A DNA stretch of 64,000 nucleotides, taken from NCBI GenBank assembly GCA_964596545.1, contig CAZQUP010000001.1:81944-145943 (forward strand). Direction: 5' to 3'. The stretch is from SpSt-501 sp964596545. GTDB lineage: Bacteria; Desulfobacterota; Desulfobacteria; Desulfobacterales; SpSt-501. Under the pieces are notes generated by a model. It was not told where the DNA came from, ran no database searches, and saw only the letters and a program-made list of their open reading frames with translations. Of this stretch, positions 52,355 to 60,541 are shown piece by piece. Positions within the stretch are counted from its first letter, which is position 1. Every line of letters begins with the position of its first letter. A program made the translations under genes and the position numbers.

Positions 52355-53350
52355 ATGAAAAGAAGCTGGTGGATGCTCACGCTTTCGCTCTTTCTGGCAT
52401 CGGTCCTCACAGCCGCCCCGGTCTTCGCCAAGACGAGCTGGAAAGCAAACTCCGTCTGGCCGCCCAAGAACCATCACAGCGTCGGGCTGGCGGAGTTTGC
52501 CGAAGCGGTGAAAAAGAATACGAACGGCGAGCTCGAGATCGTGGTCGAAACCGGCGGTGCTTTGGGCTACAAGGGCCCCGAGCTCCTCAAGGCCGTGCGC
52601 GACGGCTTGCTGCCGCTTTCCGACATGCTGATCAGCGGGGTGGCCGGGGACGAAAAGGTGTTCCAGATCGTGACCCTTCCTTTCCTCACCCTGGATTTCC
52701 AGGAGCTGCGCACGCTGATCGACGTCTGCTATCCCACCTTCGAAAAAACCGCCGAGAAGTGGGGGCAGAAAATCCTCTACATCGCCCCCTGGCCCGGGGC
52801 CGGAATCTGGACCAAGAAAAAGGTCACTTCGCTGGCCGACATGAAAGGGTTGAAGACCCGCACCTACGACAAAAACGGGGCGCTGGTCATGGAAGCGGCG
52901 GGCGCGACTCCCTTCGCCCTGCCTTTCAGCGAGGTTTATTCCTCGCTCCAGACCGGAGTCATCGACTCCGTGCTCACCTCCTCGCCCACGGCGGTCGACG
53001 CCAAGTTCTGGGAAGTCCTTTCCTTTTTCCAGCCGATCAACATCACGATCGCCACCAACATGGTCAACGTGAACCTGAACAGCTTCAAGAAGCTGCCCAA
53101 GAACGTCCAGGACGAGTTGGTGAAGGCCGGCAGGGAAATGGAAAAGCGGATGTGGGACATGGTCGCCAAGCTCGACCAAGAGATGGTGGAACTTTGCAAC
53201 AAAAACGGCATTCAGACCGTATCCCCCTCCAAGGAGTTTATGGCCGACCTGATCAAAGTCACGGAGAACATTCGCGCGGAATGGTATAACACCGCACCGC
53301 CCGAAGCGAAAAAACTCTACGACGAGTACCGCAGGAAAGTCGGGCGCTGA
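52355..53350 (+). CDS. dctP: TRAP transporter substrate-binding protein DctP
   Basis: A 331-residue periplasmic binding protein for a secondary TRAP importer. A signal peptide covers about residues 1-25 (LFLASVLTAAPVFA). The mature protein shows SVWPPKNHHSVGLAEFAEAV, the family acid-binding arginine in LKTRTYDKNGALV, and LPFSEVYSSLQTGVIDSVLTS. The arginine normally contacts a carboxylate, so an organic acid, amino acid or similar ligand is likely; the exact one is not readable. The start has AGGAGGAACC. A 12-bp hairpin separates it from dctQ, which would favour high expression of the binding protein over the membrane subunits. Confidence 0.92.
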   Translation: MKRSWWMLTLSLFLASVLTAAPVFAKTSWKANSVWPPKNHHSVGLAEFAEAVKKNTNGELEIVVETGGALGYKGPELLKAVRDGLLPLSDMLISGVAGDEKVFQIVTLPFLTLDFQELRTLIDVCYPTFEKTAEKWGQKILYIAPWPGAGIWTKKKVTSLADMKGLKTRTYDKNGALVMEAAGATPFALPFSEVYSSLQTGVIDSVLTSSPTAVDAKFWEVLSFFQPINITIATNMVNVNLNSFKKLPKNVQDELVKAGREMEKRMWDMVAKLDQEMVELCNKNGIQTVSPSKEFMADLIKVTENIRAEWYNTAPPEAKKLYDEYRRKVGR

Positions 53351-53410
53351 CCGCCGTCTCCGAGCCCGGGGAATCGCGAATCCGGATCCGGCGGGCATCC
53401 CGCATCCCGA

Positions 53411-53439
53411 GAGGGGAGACGGATCCGCCGTCTCCCCTC
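53411..53439 (+). other. Perfect 12-bp hairpin between dctP and dctQ
   Basis: GAGGGGAGACGG and CCGTCTCCCCTC pair fully around the loop ATCCG. No T run follows, so it is more likely an mRNA-stabilising or processing structure than a terminator. Its 3' arm overlaps a smaller alternative stem (CCTCA/TGAGG) that reaches into the dctQ ribosome-binding site. Confidence 0.75.
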
Positions 53440-53462
53440 AGGTCCCCTGAGGAGGAAACGCC

Positions 53463-53999
53463 GTGATGACGGCGATGATACGCTTGGCGCAACGGCTCTC
53501 CGCCTTGGGCGGGTGGATCGCCGTTTGCGCCATGGTCTCGGCCCTGCTGCTTGTGCTCGCGGAAATCTTCGGCCGCAGCCTGTTCAATCGTACGCTGTAT
53601 GTGACCGAGGAGTATTCGGGCTACCTCATGTGCGTGCTCACCTTCTGCTCGCTCGCTTACACCTTGCGGGAAAAGGGGCATATCCGCATGGTTTTTCTGC
53701 TGCGGGCCCTCTCCCGGGCGGGTCGCTGGCGATTGAACCTCGTCTGCCACGCGGTCGGCTTTCTCTTCGGCATCGGCTTCACCGCTTACTGTTTCGACTT
53801 TTTCTGGGACTCGGTGGTGAGCGGCAGCCAGTCGATGCAGGTCTCGGAGACCTATCTCGCCATTCCCCAGTTTTTCATGCCCCTGGGCGCCCTTCTGCTC
53901 ACCCTTCAATTCTTGGGCGAGACTCTCCAGGATCTTCTCCTGCTGAGCGGTGCCGCGGCGGCCGAGCCGGCCGTCGAGGAGCAAGACCTCGGCCGTTAG
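53463..53999 (+). CDS. dctQ: TRAP transporter small membrane subunit DctQ
   Basis: A 178-residue, four-helix membrane protein. Helices are visible at about 15-37, 55-73, 95-115 and 135-155. Typical DctQ sequence includes EIFGRSLFNRTLYVTEEYSGYLM and KGHIRMVFLLRAL. It joins the large DctM subunit to form the sodium- or proton-driven importer. The GTG at the start and an ATG one codon later share the GAGGAGGAAACG leader. It lies 39 bases before dctM. Confidence 0.88.
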   Translation: MMTAMIRLAQRLSALGGWIAVCAMVSALLLVLAEIFGRSLFNRTLYVTEEYSGYLMCVLTFCSLAYTLREKGHIRMVFLLRALSRAGRWRLNLVCHAVGFLFGIGFTAYCFDFFWDSVVSGSQSMQVSETYLAIPQFFMPLGALLLTLQFLGETLQDLLLLSGAAAAEPAVEEQDLGR

Positions 54000-54038
54000 G
54001 CTGAAGGGGGCAAATCCGTCGGCGGAAGGGGAAACAAC

Positions 54039-55343
54039 ATGGATTTCACCGTCGTCACGCTCGCCTTGGCCGTTCTGCTCGTCATCTTCCTGGGGGGGTC
54101 GATCTGGATCGGAATCGCCCTGTTCCTGGCCGGAGTGGGGGGCTTTGTCTTCTTCACCGATCTTCCCTTCGGCCGCATTCTCGCCAACATCGCCTGGAAC
54201 AACACGAGCGGCTCGGCGATGATGGCGCTGCCCTTCTTCGTGTGGATGGGCGAGGTCCTTTTCCGCAGCCGCATCTCTTCGAATCTTTTCGCCGGGCTCG
54301 CCCCCTGGATGGACGGAATCCCCGGGCGCCTGGTGCACGTGAACATCCTCGCCTGCACCTTTTTCGCGGCCGTGAGCGGATCCTCGGCCGCGACCACGGC
54401 CACGGTCGGGAAAATCACGGTCCCGGAGCTGCAGAAACGCGGCTACAACCGCATGCTCGCCACGGGCTCGCTCGCCGGGGCGGGAACCTTAGGGTTCATG
54501 ATCCCGCCCAGCATGATGATGCTCGTCTACGGGATCATCGGGGACGTGAGCATCGGCAAGCTTTTCATCGCCGGGTTCCTTCCGGGCTTTCTGATCGCGG
54601 GCCTCTTCAGCGCGTACGTTTTCCTGCTCTGCCTCTTCCGCCCGGGACTCGCGCCGCGCGGCGAGGATCGCTACAGTTGGGCGCAGCGTCTCCAGGCGGT
54701 ACCGCAGATCCTTCCCGTGGGGATCCTGATTCTGGTCGTGCTGGGAAGCATATACGCGGGCTGGGCGACACCGACCGAGGCGGGCGCCGTGGGGGTGGCC
54801 GGCGCGCTCGTCTTTGCGCTCGCCACCGGAGGTTTCAGCCGGCAAGCCTTCCGGGAGAGCCTCTTCGGCGGGATCAAGACGACCAGCATGATCATGCTGA
54901 TCGTCATGGGGGCGGCCTACCTCTCCGTCGTGGTGGGCTATCTCGGCATCACGCGCAAACTCACCACCGCCGTGACCGAGATGGGGCTTTCCCCTTACAT
55001 GCTGATCGCGATCCTCTCGCTTCTCTACATCGGCCTGGGATGCCTGATCGACGGCTTCTCGATGATCGTGATGACGACCCCGGTCGTTCTGCCGATGGTG
55101 CAGGCGGCCGGGTTCGACCCGGTGTGGTTCGGCATCTATCTCGTGCTGATGATCGAACTCGCCCAGATCACCCCGCCGGTCGGCTTCAATCTTTTCGTCA
55201 TCAGCGGACTGAACAACGACGACATTTTGCGCATCGCCAGGGCCGCCCTCCCCTTTTTTTTGATGATGTGTCTCGTCGTGGTGATGATCACGGTCTGGCC
55301 CCAGATTGTCCTCTACCTGCCGAGCTTGATGAAGGGGAAATGA
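54039..55343 (+). CDS. dctM: TRAP transporter large membrane subunit DctM
   Basis: A 434-residue permease with about 12 hydrophobic segments. Family landmarks are FFVWMGEVLFRSRISSNLF, FFAAVSGSSAATTATVG, LGFMIPPSMMMLVYGIIGDV, and near the end PPVGFNLFVISGLNN. It is the energy-coupled channel of the TRAP system and works with DctP and DctQ in the same operon. The leader GGAAGGGG precedes the ATG. It lies 15 bases from the convergent pxpC gene. Confidence 0.93.
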   Translation: MDFTVVTLALAVLLVIFLGGSIWIGIALFLAGVGGFVFFTDLPFGRILANIAWNNTSGSAMMALPFFVWMGEVLFRSRISSNLFAGLAPWMDGIPGRLVHVNILACTFFAAVSGSSAATTATVGKITVPELQKRGYNRMLATGSLAGAGTLGFMIPPSMMMLVYGIIGDVSIGKLFIAGFLPGFLIAGLFSAYVFLLCLFRPGLAPRGEDRYSWAQRLQAVPQILPVGILILVVLGSIYAGWATPTEAGAVGVAGALVFALATGGFSRQAFRESLFGGIKTTSMIMLIVMGAAYLSVVVGYLGITRKLTTAVTEMGLSPYMLIAILSLLYIGLGCLIDGFSMIVMTTPVVLPMVQAAGFDPVWFGIYLVLMIELAQITPPVGFNLFVISGLNNDDILRIARAALPFFLMMCLVVVMITVWPQIVLYLPSLMKGK

Positions 55344-55358
55344 AGGGGAGAGGCCGGT

Positions 55359-56318
55359 TCAGTCGCCGAGCGGCGGGCGGAAGGCGGCGCGGAAGGCCTC
55401 TTCGCGCCGCCGGAGAAGTGCGACGGCCTCCTCCAGAGTGACCGCGGCGAAGCGCACCTCGTCGCCGGGCATGATCTGCCCCAGCCGGTGAAGGTCGGCG
55501 GCGATCAGCGTCGCCGGCTTGCGGTAGCCGCCCGAAGCCGTCTCCGCCAGGACGATGAGGGGTCGGCCGTCCGCGGGGAGCTGGATTGCACCGGAGATGA
55601 TCCCTTCGGAGATGATGGAATCGGGGGTTCCGGCCTGCACGGGGACGGCCGTTCCCTCCAGGCGAATGCCGGTACGGTCGGAATCCGGGGAAACGGTGAA
55701 GGCCGTCGTGAGAAACCGCTCCCGCCCCTCCTCGCCGAGGAACTCGTCTTGGGGACCCCAGAGGATGCGCAAGCACCAGGGGGGACCGTCGTAGCCCGCG
55801 GCCGTGGGTTCGAACTCGCGCTCGATCTCCGTCGGCGACGGCTCGCCGGCGGCGAGCACGTCTCCTTTGCGCAGGGCGCGGCCCTGGAAGCCGCCGAAAC
55901 CGGAGGCGAGATTGGTGCTCCGGCTGCCGAGCACTTGGGGCACATCGATTCCTCCGGCCACGGCGATGCAGGCCCGCAGGCCCCAGCGCGGCCCGGTGAA
56001 AGACAGGATCTGGCCGGACGACACGGAGACGGCCTTCCACAGCGGAAGGGCCTGCCCGTCGAGATTCGCTTGGAGATCGGCCCCGCAGACGGCCAGGCGC
56101 GTGTCCCGGAGCAGCCGCAGCCGAAGACCCAGAAGGGTCGTCTCGAGCACCGCGCTTCCCTCGGGGTTGCCGACGAGGCGGTTCGCCGCCCGTGCGGCGA
56201 GCGTATCCACCGCGCCGCTAGGCGCCACCCCCCAGCGAGTGTATCCCCCACGCCCGAGATCCTGGACCGTGGTCAGAATGCCGGGACTCAGCACTTCGAG
56301 AGTGGGCGCACCCGCCAT
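55359..56318 (-). CDS. pxpC: 5-Oxoprolinase subunit PxpC (KipA-like)
   Basis: A 319-residue biotin-dependent-carboxyltransferase-like protein, the C subunit of the ATP-dependent bacterial 5-oxoprolinase that opens pyroglutamate to glutamate. Landmarks are SPGILTTVQDLGRGGYTRWG at the N terminus, VLETTLLGLRLRLL, ACIAVAGGIDVPQVLGSRST, and GIRLEGTAVP in the second half. The purine- and peptide-kinase-inhibitor family KipA belongs here too. Only three bases separate it from pxpB, whose end provides a GGAGGTGGAGGAG ribosome-binding site. All three subunits are present and in order, which supports the enzyme call. Confidence 0.92.
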   Translation of the reverse strand: MAGAPTLEVLSPGILTTVQDLGRGGYTRWGVAPSGAVDTLAARAANRLVGNPEGSAVLETTLLGLRLRLLRDTRLAVCGADLQANLDGQALPLWKAVSVSSGQILSFTGPRWGLRACIAVAGGIDVPQVLGSRSTNLASGFGGFQGRALRKGDVLAAGEPSPTEIEREFEPTAAGYDGPPWCLRILWGPQDEFLGEEGRERFLTTAFTVSPDSDRTGIRLEGTAVPVQAGTPDSIISEGIISGAIQLPADGRPLIVLAETASGGYRKPATLIAADLHRLGQIMPGDEVRFAAVTLEEAVALLRRREEAFRAAFRPPLGD

Positions 56319-56321
56319 GGC

Positions 56322-56999
56322 TTACTCCTCCACCTCCTCGACGGCCGCGAAACGGACCTCGTCGCCCGTTTCGAGCAGGCAGGCCGGACGGCGGCCGGGG
56401 TGAAACAGCTCGACCGGGGTCCAGCCGAGCAGATGCCATCCGCCCGGGCTTTCCACGGGATAGATGCCGGTCTGCCGCTGCGCGATGGCGACCGACCCTT
56501 TCGGCACCCGGGTGCGCGGCGTGCTGCGTCGCGGCAGGGAAAGCTCCTCGGGAAGCTCACCCAGATAGGGAAAGCCCGGTGTGAAGCCGATCATGTAAAC
56601 CCGGTAGACGAGCGAGGTGTGCAGACGGATCACCGCCTGTTCCGTCATCCCCAAGCGGTGGGCGACTTCAGAGAGATCCGGGCCGTGTTCCCCGCCGTAG
56701 AAGACCGGGAGGACGATTCGGCGGGCGGGGGGAATCTCCCCCGCGGCGGGGCGGCTCGCCCGCTGCTGAATCCGGCGGGTCAGCTCGGCCGGATCCAGCT
56801 TGAGCGGATCGAAGACGACGAGAAGCGAGCGGTATCCCGGGGAAAGCTCGCGGAGGCCGGGCCAGTTTTCCTGCTCCAAGAGCCGCATCAGGCGGTGAAC
56901 CCGGCGGTTCGTCTCGGGATCGATCCGGTCGCCCAGTTCGACGAGCACGCTGCGCTCGCCCATGAAACGAAAGCGGAGCCCTTCCGCCGCTTCGTTCAT
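56322..56999 (-). CDS. pxpB: 5-Oxoprolinase subunit PxpB (KipI-like)
   Basis: A 225-residue cyclophilin-like protein that partners PxpC. Motifs are MGERSVLVELGDRIDPETN near the N terminus, YRSLLVVFDPLKLDP, and the family signature GFTPGFPYLGELPEELSLPRR with SVAIAQRQTGIYPVESPGGW. A GAGGAGGCGATC leader precedes the ATG. It lies 41 bases after pxpA and 3 before pxpC. Confidence 0.93.
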   Translation of the reverse strand: MNEAAEGLRFRFMGERSVLVELGDRIDPETNRRVHRLMRLLEQENWPGLRELSPGYRSLLVVFDPLKLDPAELTRRIQQRASRPAAGEIPPARRIVLPVFYGGEHGPDLSEVAHRLGMTEQAVIRLHTSLVYRVYMIGFTPGFPYLGELPEELSLPRRSTPRTRVPKGSVAIAQRQTGIYPVESPGGWHLLGWTPVELFHPGRRPACLLETGDEVRFAAVEEVEE

Positions 57000-57040
57000 G
57001 ATGATCGCCTCCTCTGCCGCCCGGTCCGCCCCTTGGCGCG

Positions 57041-57823
57041 TTACAGAAATTCTGCAGGCCGCCGGATCTCGACTCCGGCCTGAAGGAGACTTTCGCGGAT
57101 GGTCTTCACTAAAGCCAAAGCCTCGGGGTTGTCCCCGTGCACGCAGATCGTCTCCGCCCGTAGTTCGATTTCTCCGCCGTCGATCGTCGCCACCCGGCCC
57201 TCGCGGACGAAACGCAGCACCTTGCCGGCGACGGCCCCGGGGTCCTGGATCACCGCCCCGGGGCGGCTGCGGGGAACAAGCGAGCCGTCTTTTTCATAGG
57301 CCCGGTCGGCGAAAAATTCGAAGGCGATGCGGATGCCCCGCCTTCGCCCGATTTCCTCGATCGTCGCGCGATCCGGTCCCGCGAGCGCAAAGAGAATCAG
57401 GCGGTCGTCGATTCCGGCCGTCACCTCGGCGATCGCATCCCAGATTTCGGGCTTTTTGACTGCCATGTTGTAGAGCGCGCCATGGGGTTTCACGTGCTGC
57501 AGCCGCTCCTTTTGGAGAGCACAGACGGCCTGGAGCGCACCGATCTGGTAGGCCGTGAGGTCGCGGATCTCCTGCAGCCCGATCTCCATCGCCCGGCGGC
57601 CGAAACCGACGAGATCCGGCAGTCCCGGATGAGCGCCGGCCGCCGTGCCGGCGCGGCGGGCGCGCTCCACGGTGGTCCTCATGACGGAGGGATCCCCGGC
57701 ATGAAAGCCGCAGGCGATGTTGGCCGAGCTGATCAGCGGGATCAGCTCGGCATCCATGCCCAGGGTATAGGCGCCGAAACTTTCGCCGACATCGGCATTA
57801 AGATCGATGCTTCCGGCGGACAT
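57041..57823 (-). CDS. pxpA: 5-Oxoprolinase subunit PxpA (LamB/YcsF family)
   Basis: A 260-residue LamB/YcsF-family protein, the A subunit of 5-oxoprolinase. It opens with IDLNADVGESFGAYTLGMD, followed by SANIACGFHAGDPSVMRTTV, GAHPGLPDLVGFGRRAM and HVKPHGALYNMAV, all family hallmarks with conserved Asp and His residues. AAGGAGGG precedes the ATG. As first gene of pxpABC it is transcribed toward the TRAP operon. Together they suggest, without proof, that the TRAP system or the upstream peptide importer feeds pyroglutamate to this enzyme. Confidence 0.94.
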   Translation of the reverse strand: MSAGSIDLNADVGESFGAYTLGMDAELIPLISSANIACGFHAGDPSVMRTTVERARRAGTAAGAHPGLPDLVGFGRRAMEIGLQEIRDLTAYQIGALQAVCALQKERLQHVKPHGALYNMAVKKPEIWDAIAEVTAGIDDRLILFALAGPDRATIEEIGRRRGIRIAFEFFADRAYEKDGSLVPRSRPGAVIQDPGAVAGKVLRFVREGRVATIDGGEIELRAETICVHGDNPEALALVKTIRESLLQAGVEIRRPAEFL

Positions 57824-57913
57824 CGGATGGGCCCTCCTTCCCGCGAAGAATAGCGCTTTCCGGGATATCAGGGTCTCGGAACTTTTCCAGCGGCCGGGGT
57901 GTCTATGTAGCGC

Positions 57914-57948
57914 AAAAAAAGCGGGCGGGCAAGGAGCCCGCCCGCTTT
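57914..57948 (-). terminator. Rho-independent terminator of rplM-rpsI
   Basis: On the minus strand GCGGGCGGGC pairs perfectly with GCCCGCCCGC around a five-base loop and is followed by seven T residues, about 30 bases after the rpsI stop. Confidence 0.93.
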
Positions 57949-57978
57949 CCGCGGCCGTCGCCTTCCGCCGCGGAGTCT

Positions 57979-58377
57979 TTACCGCTTGGAGAATTGGAAG
58001 CGTGCCCGTGCGGAACGCTGCCCGTATTTCTTGCGCTCCTTGACCCGCGGATCCCGTTTGACGAAACCCGCTTTTTTGAGGGCGGCACGGAAGTCGGGGT
58101 TGGCAAGGATGAGCGCCCGGGTGATGCCATGGCGGACGGCGGCCGCCTGGCCGCTCGGCCCGCCTCCCTGGACCTGGGCGCGGACATCCCAGGCGCCAAG
58201 CGTGTTGGTCAGCTTGAGTGGCTGCAGCAGCTCGAGTCGTGTCGACTCCAGTGGGAAGTACTCCTCGAAAGGTCGGTCATTGACGCGCACCTGTCCCGAT
58301 CCGGGCTTGAGCCAGGTGCGGGCGATCGCCGATTTTCGTTTGCCCGTAGCGTAGTAAAAAGAATTCTGCTTTTCCAT
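57979..58377 (-). CDS. rpsI: 30S ribosomal protein S9
   Basis: A 132-residue S9 protein of the small ribosomal subunit. It starts YYATGKRKSAIARTW, contains GGGPSGQAAAVRHGITRAL and RDPRVKERKKYGQRSARA, and ends in the nearly invariant SKR that reaches into the tRNA site. A GAGGAAGG leader precedes the ATG. It lies 22 bases after rplM, the usual bacterial pairing, and is closed by a strong terminator. Confidence 0.97.
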   Translation of the reverse strand: MEKQNSFYYATGKRKSAIARTWLKPGSGQVRVNDRPFEEYFPLESTRLELLQPLKLTNTLGAWDVRAQVQGGGPSGQAAAVRHGITRALILANPDFRAALKKAGFVKRDPRVKERKKYGQRSARARFQFSKR

Positions 58378-58399
58378 GCCTTCCTCGGGGGAGTGGAAT

Positions 58400-58834
58400 T
58401 CAGATCGTCCAAGGCTCCGGCTGCTGGGCTTGATGCGGATGATCGGGGCCGGCGTAAACCTTGAGCTTTCCGTAGAGCCGGCTTCCCAGCCGATTCTTGG
58501 GAAGCATCCCTTTCACCGCCCGCCGAATGAGCTCCTCAGGTCGTTTCTGCAGGAGCTCCCGTGCGCTTGTGGTTTTCAGCCCGCCGATGTATCCCGTGTG
58601 CCGGTGGTAGAGTTTCTGGGTCCATTTCTTTCCGGTCAGCCGGATCTTCCCGGCGTTGACCACGATCACGAAATCCCCGGTGTCCACGTGCGGGGTGAAA
58701 AGCACTTCGTGTTTTCCCCGCAGTCGGGTTGCCACTCGGCTCGCCAGCCGGCCTAAAACGGCGCCGCTGGCGTCTACGACATACCACTTGCCGGAAACTT
58801 CCCCGGCTTTTGCGCTGCGTGTGGTCTTCTTCAC
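58400..58834 (-). CDS. rplM: 50S ribosomal protein L13
   Basis: A 144-residue L13 protein of the large ribosomal subunit. WYVVDASGAVLGRLAS, KLYHRHTGYIGGLKTT and AVKGMLPKNRLGSRLY are diagnostic. I chose the second GTG (start of MKKTTRSA) because AGGAG lies eight bases before it. An in-frame GTG nine bases upstream abuts the same AGGAG and is too close to use. The gene is first in the rplM-rpsI operon. Confidence 0.96.
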   Translation of the reverse strand: MKKTTRSAKAGEVSGKWYVVDASGAVLGRLASRVATRLRGKHEVLFTPHVDTGDFVIVVNAGKIRLTGKKWTQKLYHRHTGYIGGLKTTSARELLQKRPEELIRRAVKGMLPKNRLGSRLYGKLKVYAGPDHPHQAQQPEPWTI

Positions 58835-58863
58835 GGTGTCCACTCCTGAAATCGAATTGAAAA

Positions 58864-58892
58864 GAATTACTGGAATCTTGAAGAATTGTCAA
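58864..58892 (-). promoter_or_regulatory. Sigma70-like promoter of rplM-rpsI
   Basis: Minus-strand TTGACA, 17-base spacer and TAATTC inside a markedly AT-rich stretch, about 30 bases before the rplM start. This is the only AT-rich block in the area. Confidence 0.6.
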
Positions 58893-58902
58893 CAATAAAA
58901 AA

Positions 58903-59753
58903 TCAAAGTCGCACTTCGTACTGTCGGGCGGTCAACAATTGCCCGTCGGCGGCGAAAACATACACAAGCGCCTGGGCGATCCCCTCCGGCGAGGAGGAGA
59001 GGCGTACCCGCTGGGTGAACTCCTTGGCCTGTCCGATGGCGAAGCGATAGCCCCTATCGGTGCCGCTCGGCCGCCCGCGGGGAAGCGGCACGGAGGGCAT
59101 GCTGATCCAGGATCCCGGATCGGGGTCTTCGCCCTTGAACACGACGACAACGTGGCCTTCCACGGGCCGGCGGGCGGAACCGGAGACGGCGAGCCGGTAG
59201 CGGATCTCCAGGGCCGATGCCGCGGCATCAAAACGAGCGGCGAAAGATTCGACCTGAACGGTCACGGCCGGCCGGATGGGAGGCGGCGGCTCCGCCGCGA
59301 GCGGAACCGCCGCACCGGCATCCGGGGACGCCTCCGGCGGCGGACGTTCCGCCCGAGCCGCCTCCGTTTCCCCGGCGGCTGCCTTGGCGGCGGCGCCCGG
59401 GCTGGGAGAGGCTGCGATCTCGCGCAGTCGCGCCTCGGCAAGCACGAGTTCCGCCGCCAGGCGCTCCCGGTCGCGGGCCAGCGTCTCCATCCGGCCCCGC
59501 GCCGCCNNNNNNNNNNNNNNNNNNNNNNNNNNNNNNNNNNNNNNNNNNCCTTGAAGGCGATCAGAGCGAAAACGGCGGCGGAAAGAAAGGTCAGCGTTAA
59601 AAGCGCAGCGGCGATCCCGAGCAGCATCCGCAAGCGCTGCAGGGTGATCACCCGCCCATGGCTGCTGACGAGGAGCACGGTCCAGCGATCCCGCGAAAGG
59701 GAGGCCTTCCCGGTCCGGGACGAACCGCGGGGATCAGGACGGTCATTCTCCAT
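58903..59753 (-). CDS. Membrane-anchored coiled-coil protein, interrupted by assembly gap
   Basis: Two reading-frame pieces, one on each side of a 42-N gap, appear to be one gene. The N-terminal piece (MENDRPDPRG onward) has a membrane helix at about residues 45-68 (LGIAAALLTLTFLSAAVFAL). The C-terminal piece begins in a heptad-like Ala/Glu/Arg helix and ends in an all-beta-looking domain of about 120 residues (VTVQVESFAARFDAAASA to YEVRL). This outline resembles DUF6776-type proteins, but I am not certain. The pieces are in different frames as written, so the true gap length should leave remainder 1 when divided by 3. Its start overlaps the SAM-hydrolase stop by 11 bases. Confidence 0.65.
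59507..59548. other. Scaffold gap (42 N)
   Basis: A run of 42 unknown bases. The size is probably an estimate, since the frames on either side only agree if the real length is 1 modulo 3. Confidence 0.98.
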
Positions 59754-60540
59754 CGAGAAACTCCACCCGGACCGCCTCTCCCCTGGCGATCCCCGTCCGC
59801 CGGGCGGCATCATCGCCGCAGACGGCGATTTCGAGCATCCCCCGGCTGCCGATCAGAGCGAGCAAGCTCCCCGGGGCCGCGTCGGCGTAAGTTCGGCACA
59901 GCCCCTCGATGCGGAATCCCCCCGCGTGAATCCGCATCCCTCCGCCGGCCCTCTCGAGGGCTTCGCCTTCGATGTTCGTGATCAGGTTTCCGAAGCGATC
60001 CACATGGACGACCCGCCCGAGAAGTCCGCCTTCCGGCGTCTTTTCGGCCTTGAGCCCCTCAAGGCGTCTGAGCCGCTGCGCGGGGATCTCCGGCCCGAGC
60101 GCCGACGGGGCCTCCCCACGGGAGAGTCTTCCGGCGGCCGGAGCGAAGAGGTCGCGTCCATGAAAGGTGGCCGATACGGGTCCCCGGGCTACGGCGGCCG
60201 GATCGATGACCCGGCAGCGTGGGGAAAACGACGGTTCGATCAACAAGGAGAGAACGCCGTTGTCGGGCGCCAGGAACCGCCGGCCCTCGGACTCGACGCA
60301 GAGGATCGCCCGATCGGTTCCGACCCCCGGGTCGACCACGACTACGAGCAAGCTGTCGGGCGGGAAAAACCGGTACGCGCTGCGCAGGACAAAAGCCGCC
60401 TGACGGACATCCTGCGGCTCGATCGCATGGGTGATGTCGATGATCACCGCGCGGGGATCGACTCCGAGAATGACGGCTTTCATCACGCCGGCATACTCGT
60501 CGCAATCGCCGAAATCCGTGATCAGCCCGATGAGTCCCAT
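59743..60540 (-). CDS. SAM hydrolase/SAM hydroxide adenosyltransferase (DUF62)
   Basis: A 265-residue enzyme of the family that splits S-adenosylmethionine with water to adenosine and methionine, related to fluorinases. N-terminal LITDFGDCDEYAGVMKAVI carries the conserved Asp, VVVDPGVGT the adenosine site, and FLAPDNGVLS and GRVVHVDRFGNLITNI the active-site Asp/Arg/His-like set. No halide-specific loop is evident. It follows ruvB by one base and so sits at the end of the ruvCAB run. Confidence 0.9.
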   Translation of the reverse strand: MGLIGLITDFGDCDEYAGVMKAVILGVDPRAVIIDITHAIEPQDVRQAAFVLRSAYRFFPPDSLLVVVVDPGVGTDRAILCVESEGRRFLAPDNGVLSLLIEPSFSPRCRVIDPAAVARGPVSATFHGRDLFAPAAGRLSRGEAPSALGPEIPAQRLRRLEGLKAEKTPEGGLLGRVVHVDRFGNLITNIEGEALERAGGGMRIHAGGFRIEGLCRTYADAAPGSLLALIGSRGMLEIAVCGDDAARRTGIARGEAVRVEFLDGE

Positions 60541-60541
60541 G

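Noticed and set aside
53411..53439. Rho-independent terminator after dctP
   Set aside because: The stem is strong but no T run follows and dctQ starts about 25 bases later, so it is listed as a hairpin only.
59262..59813. Continuous open frame across the N gap
   Set aside because: Past the gap this frame gives only Arg/Pro-rich nonsense; the other frame gives a plausible domain ending in a stop.
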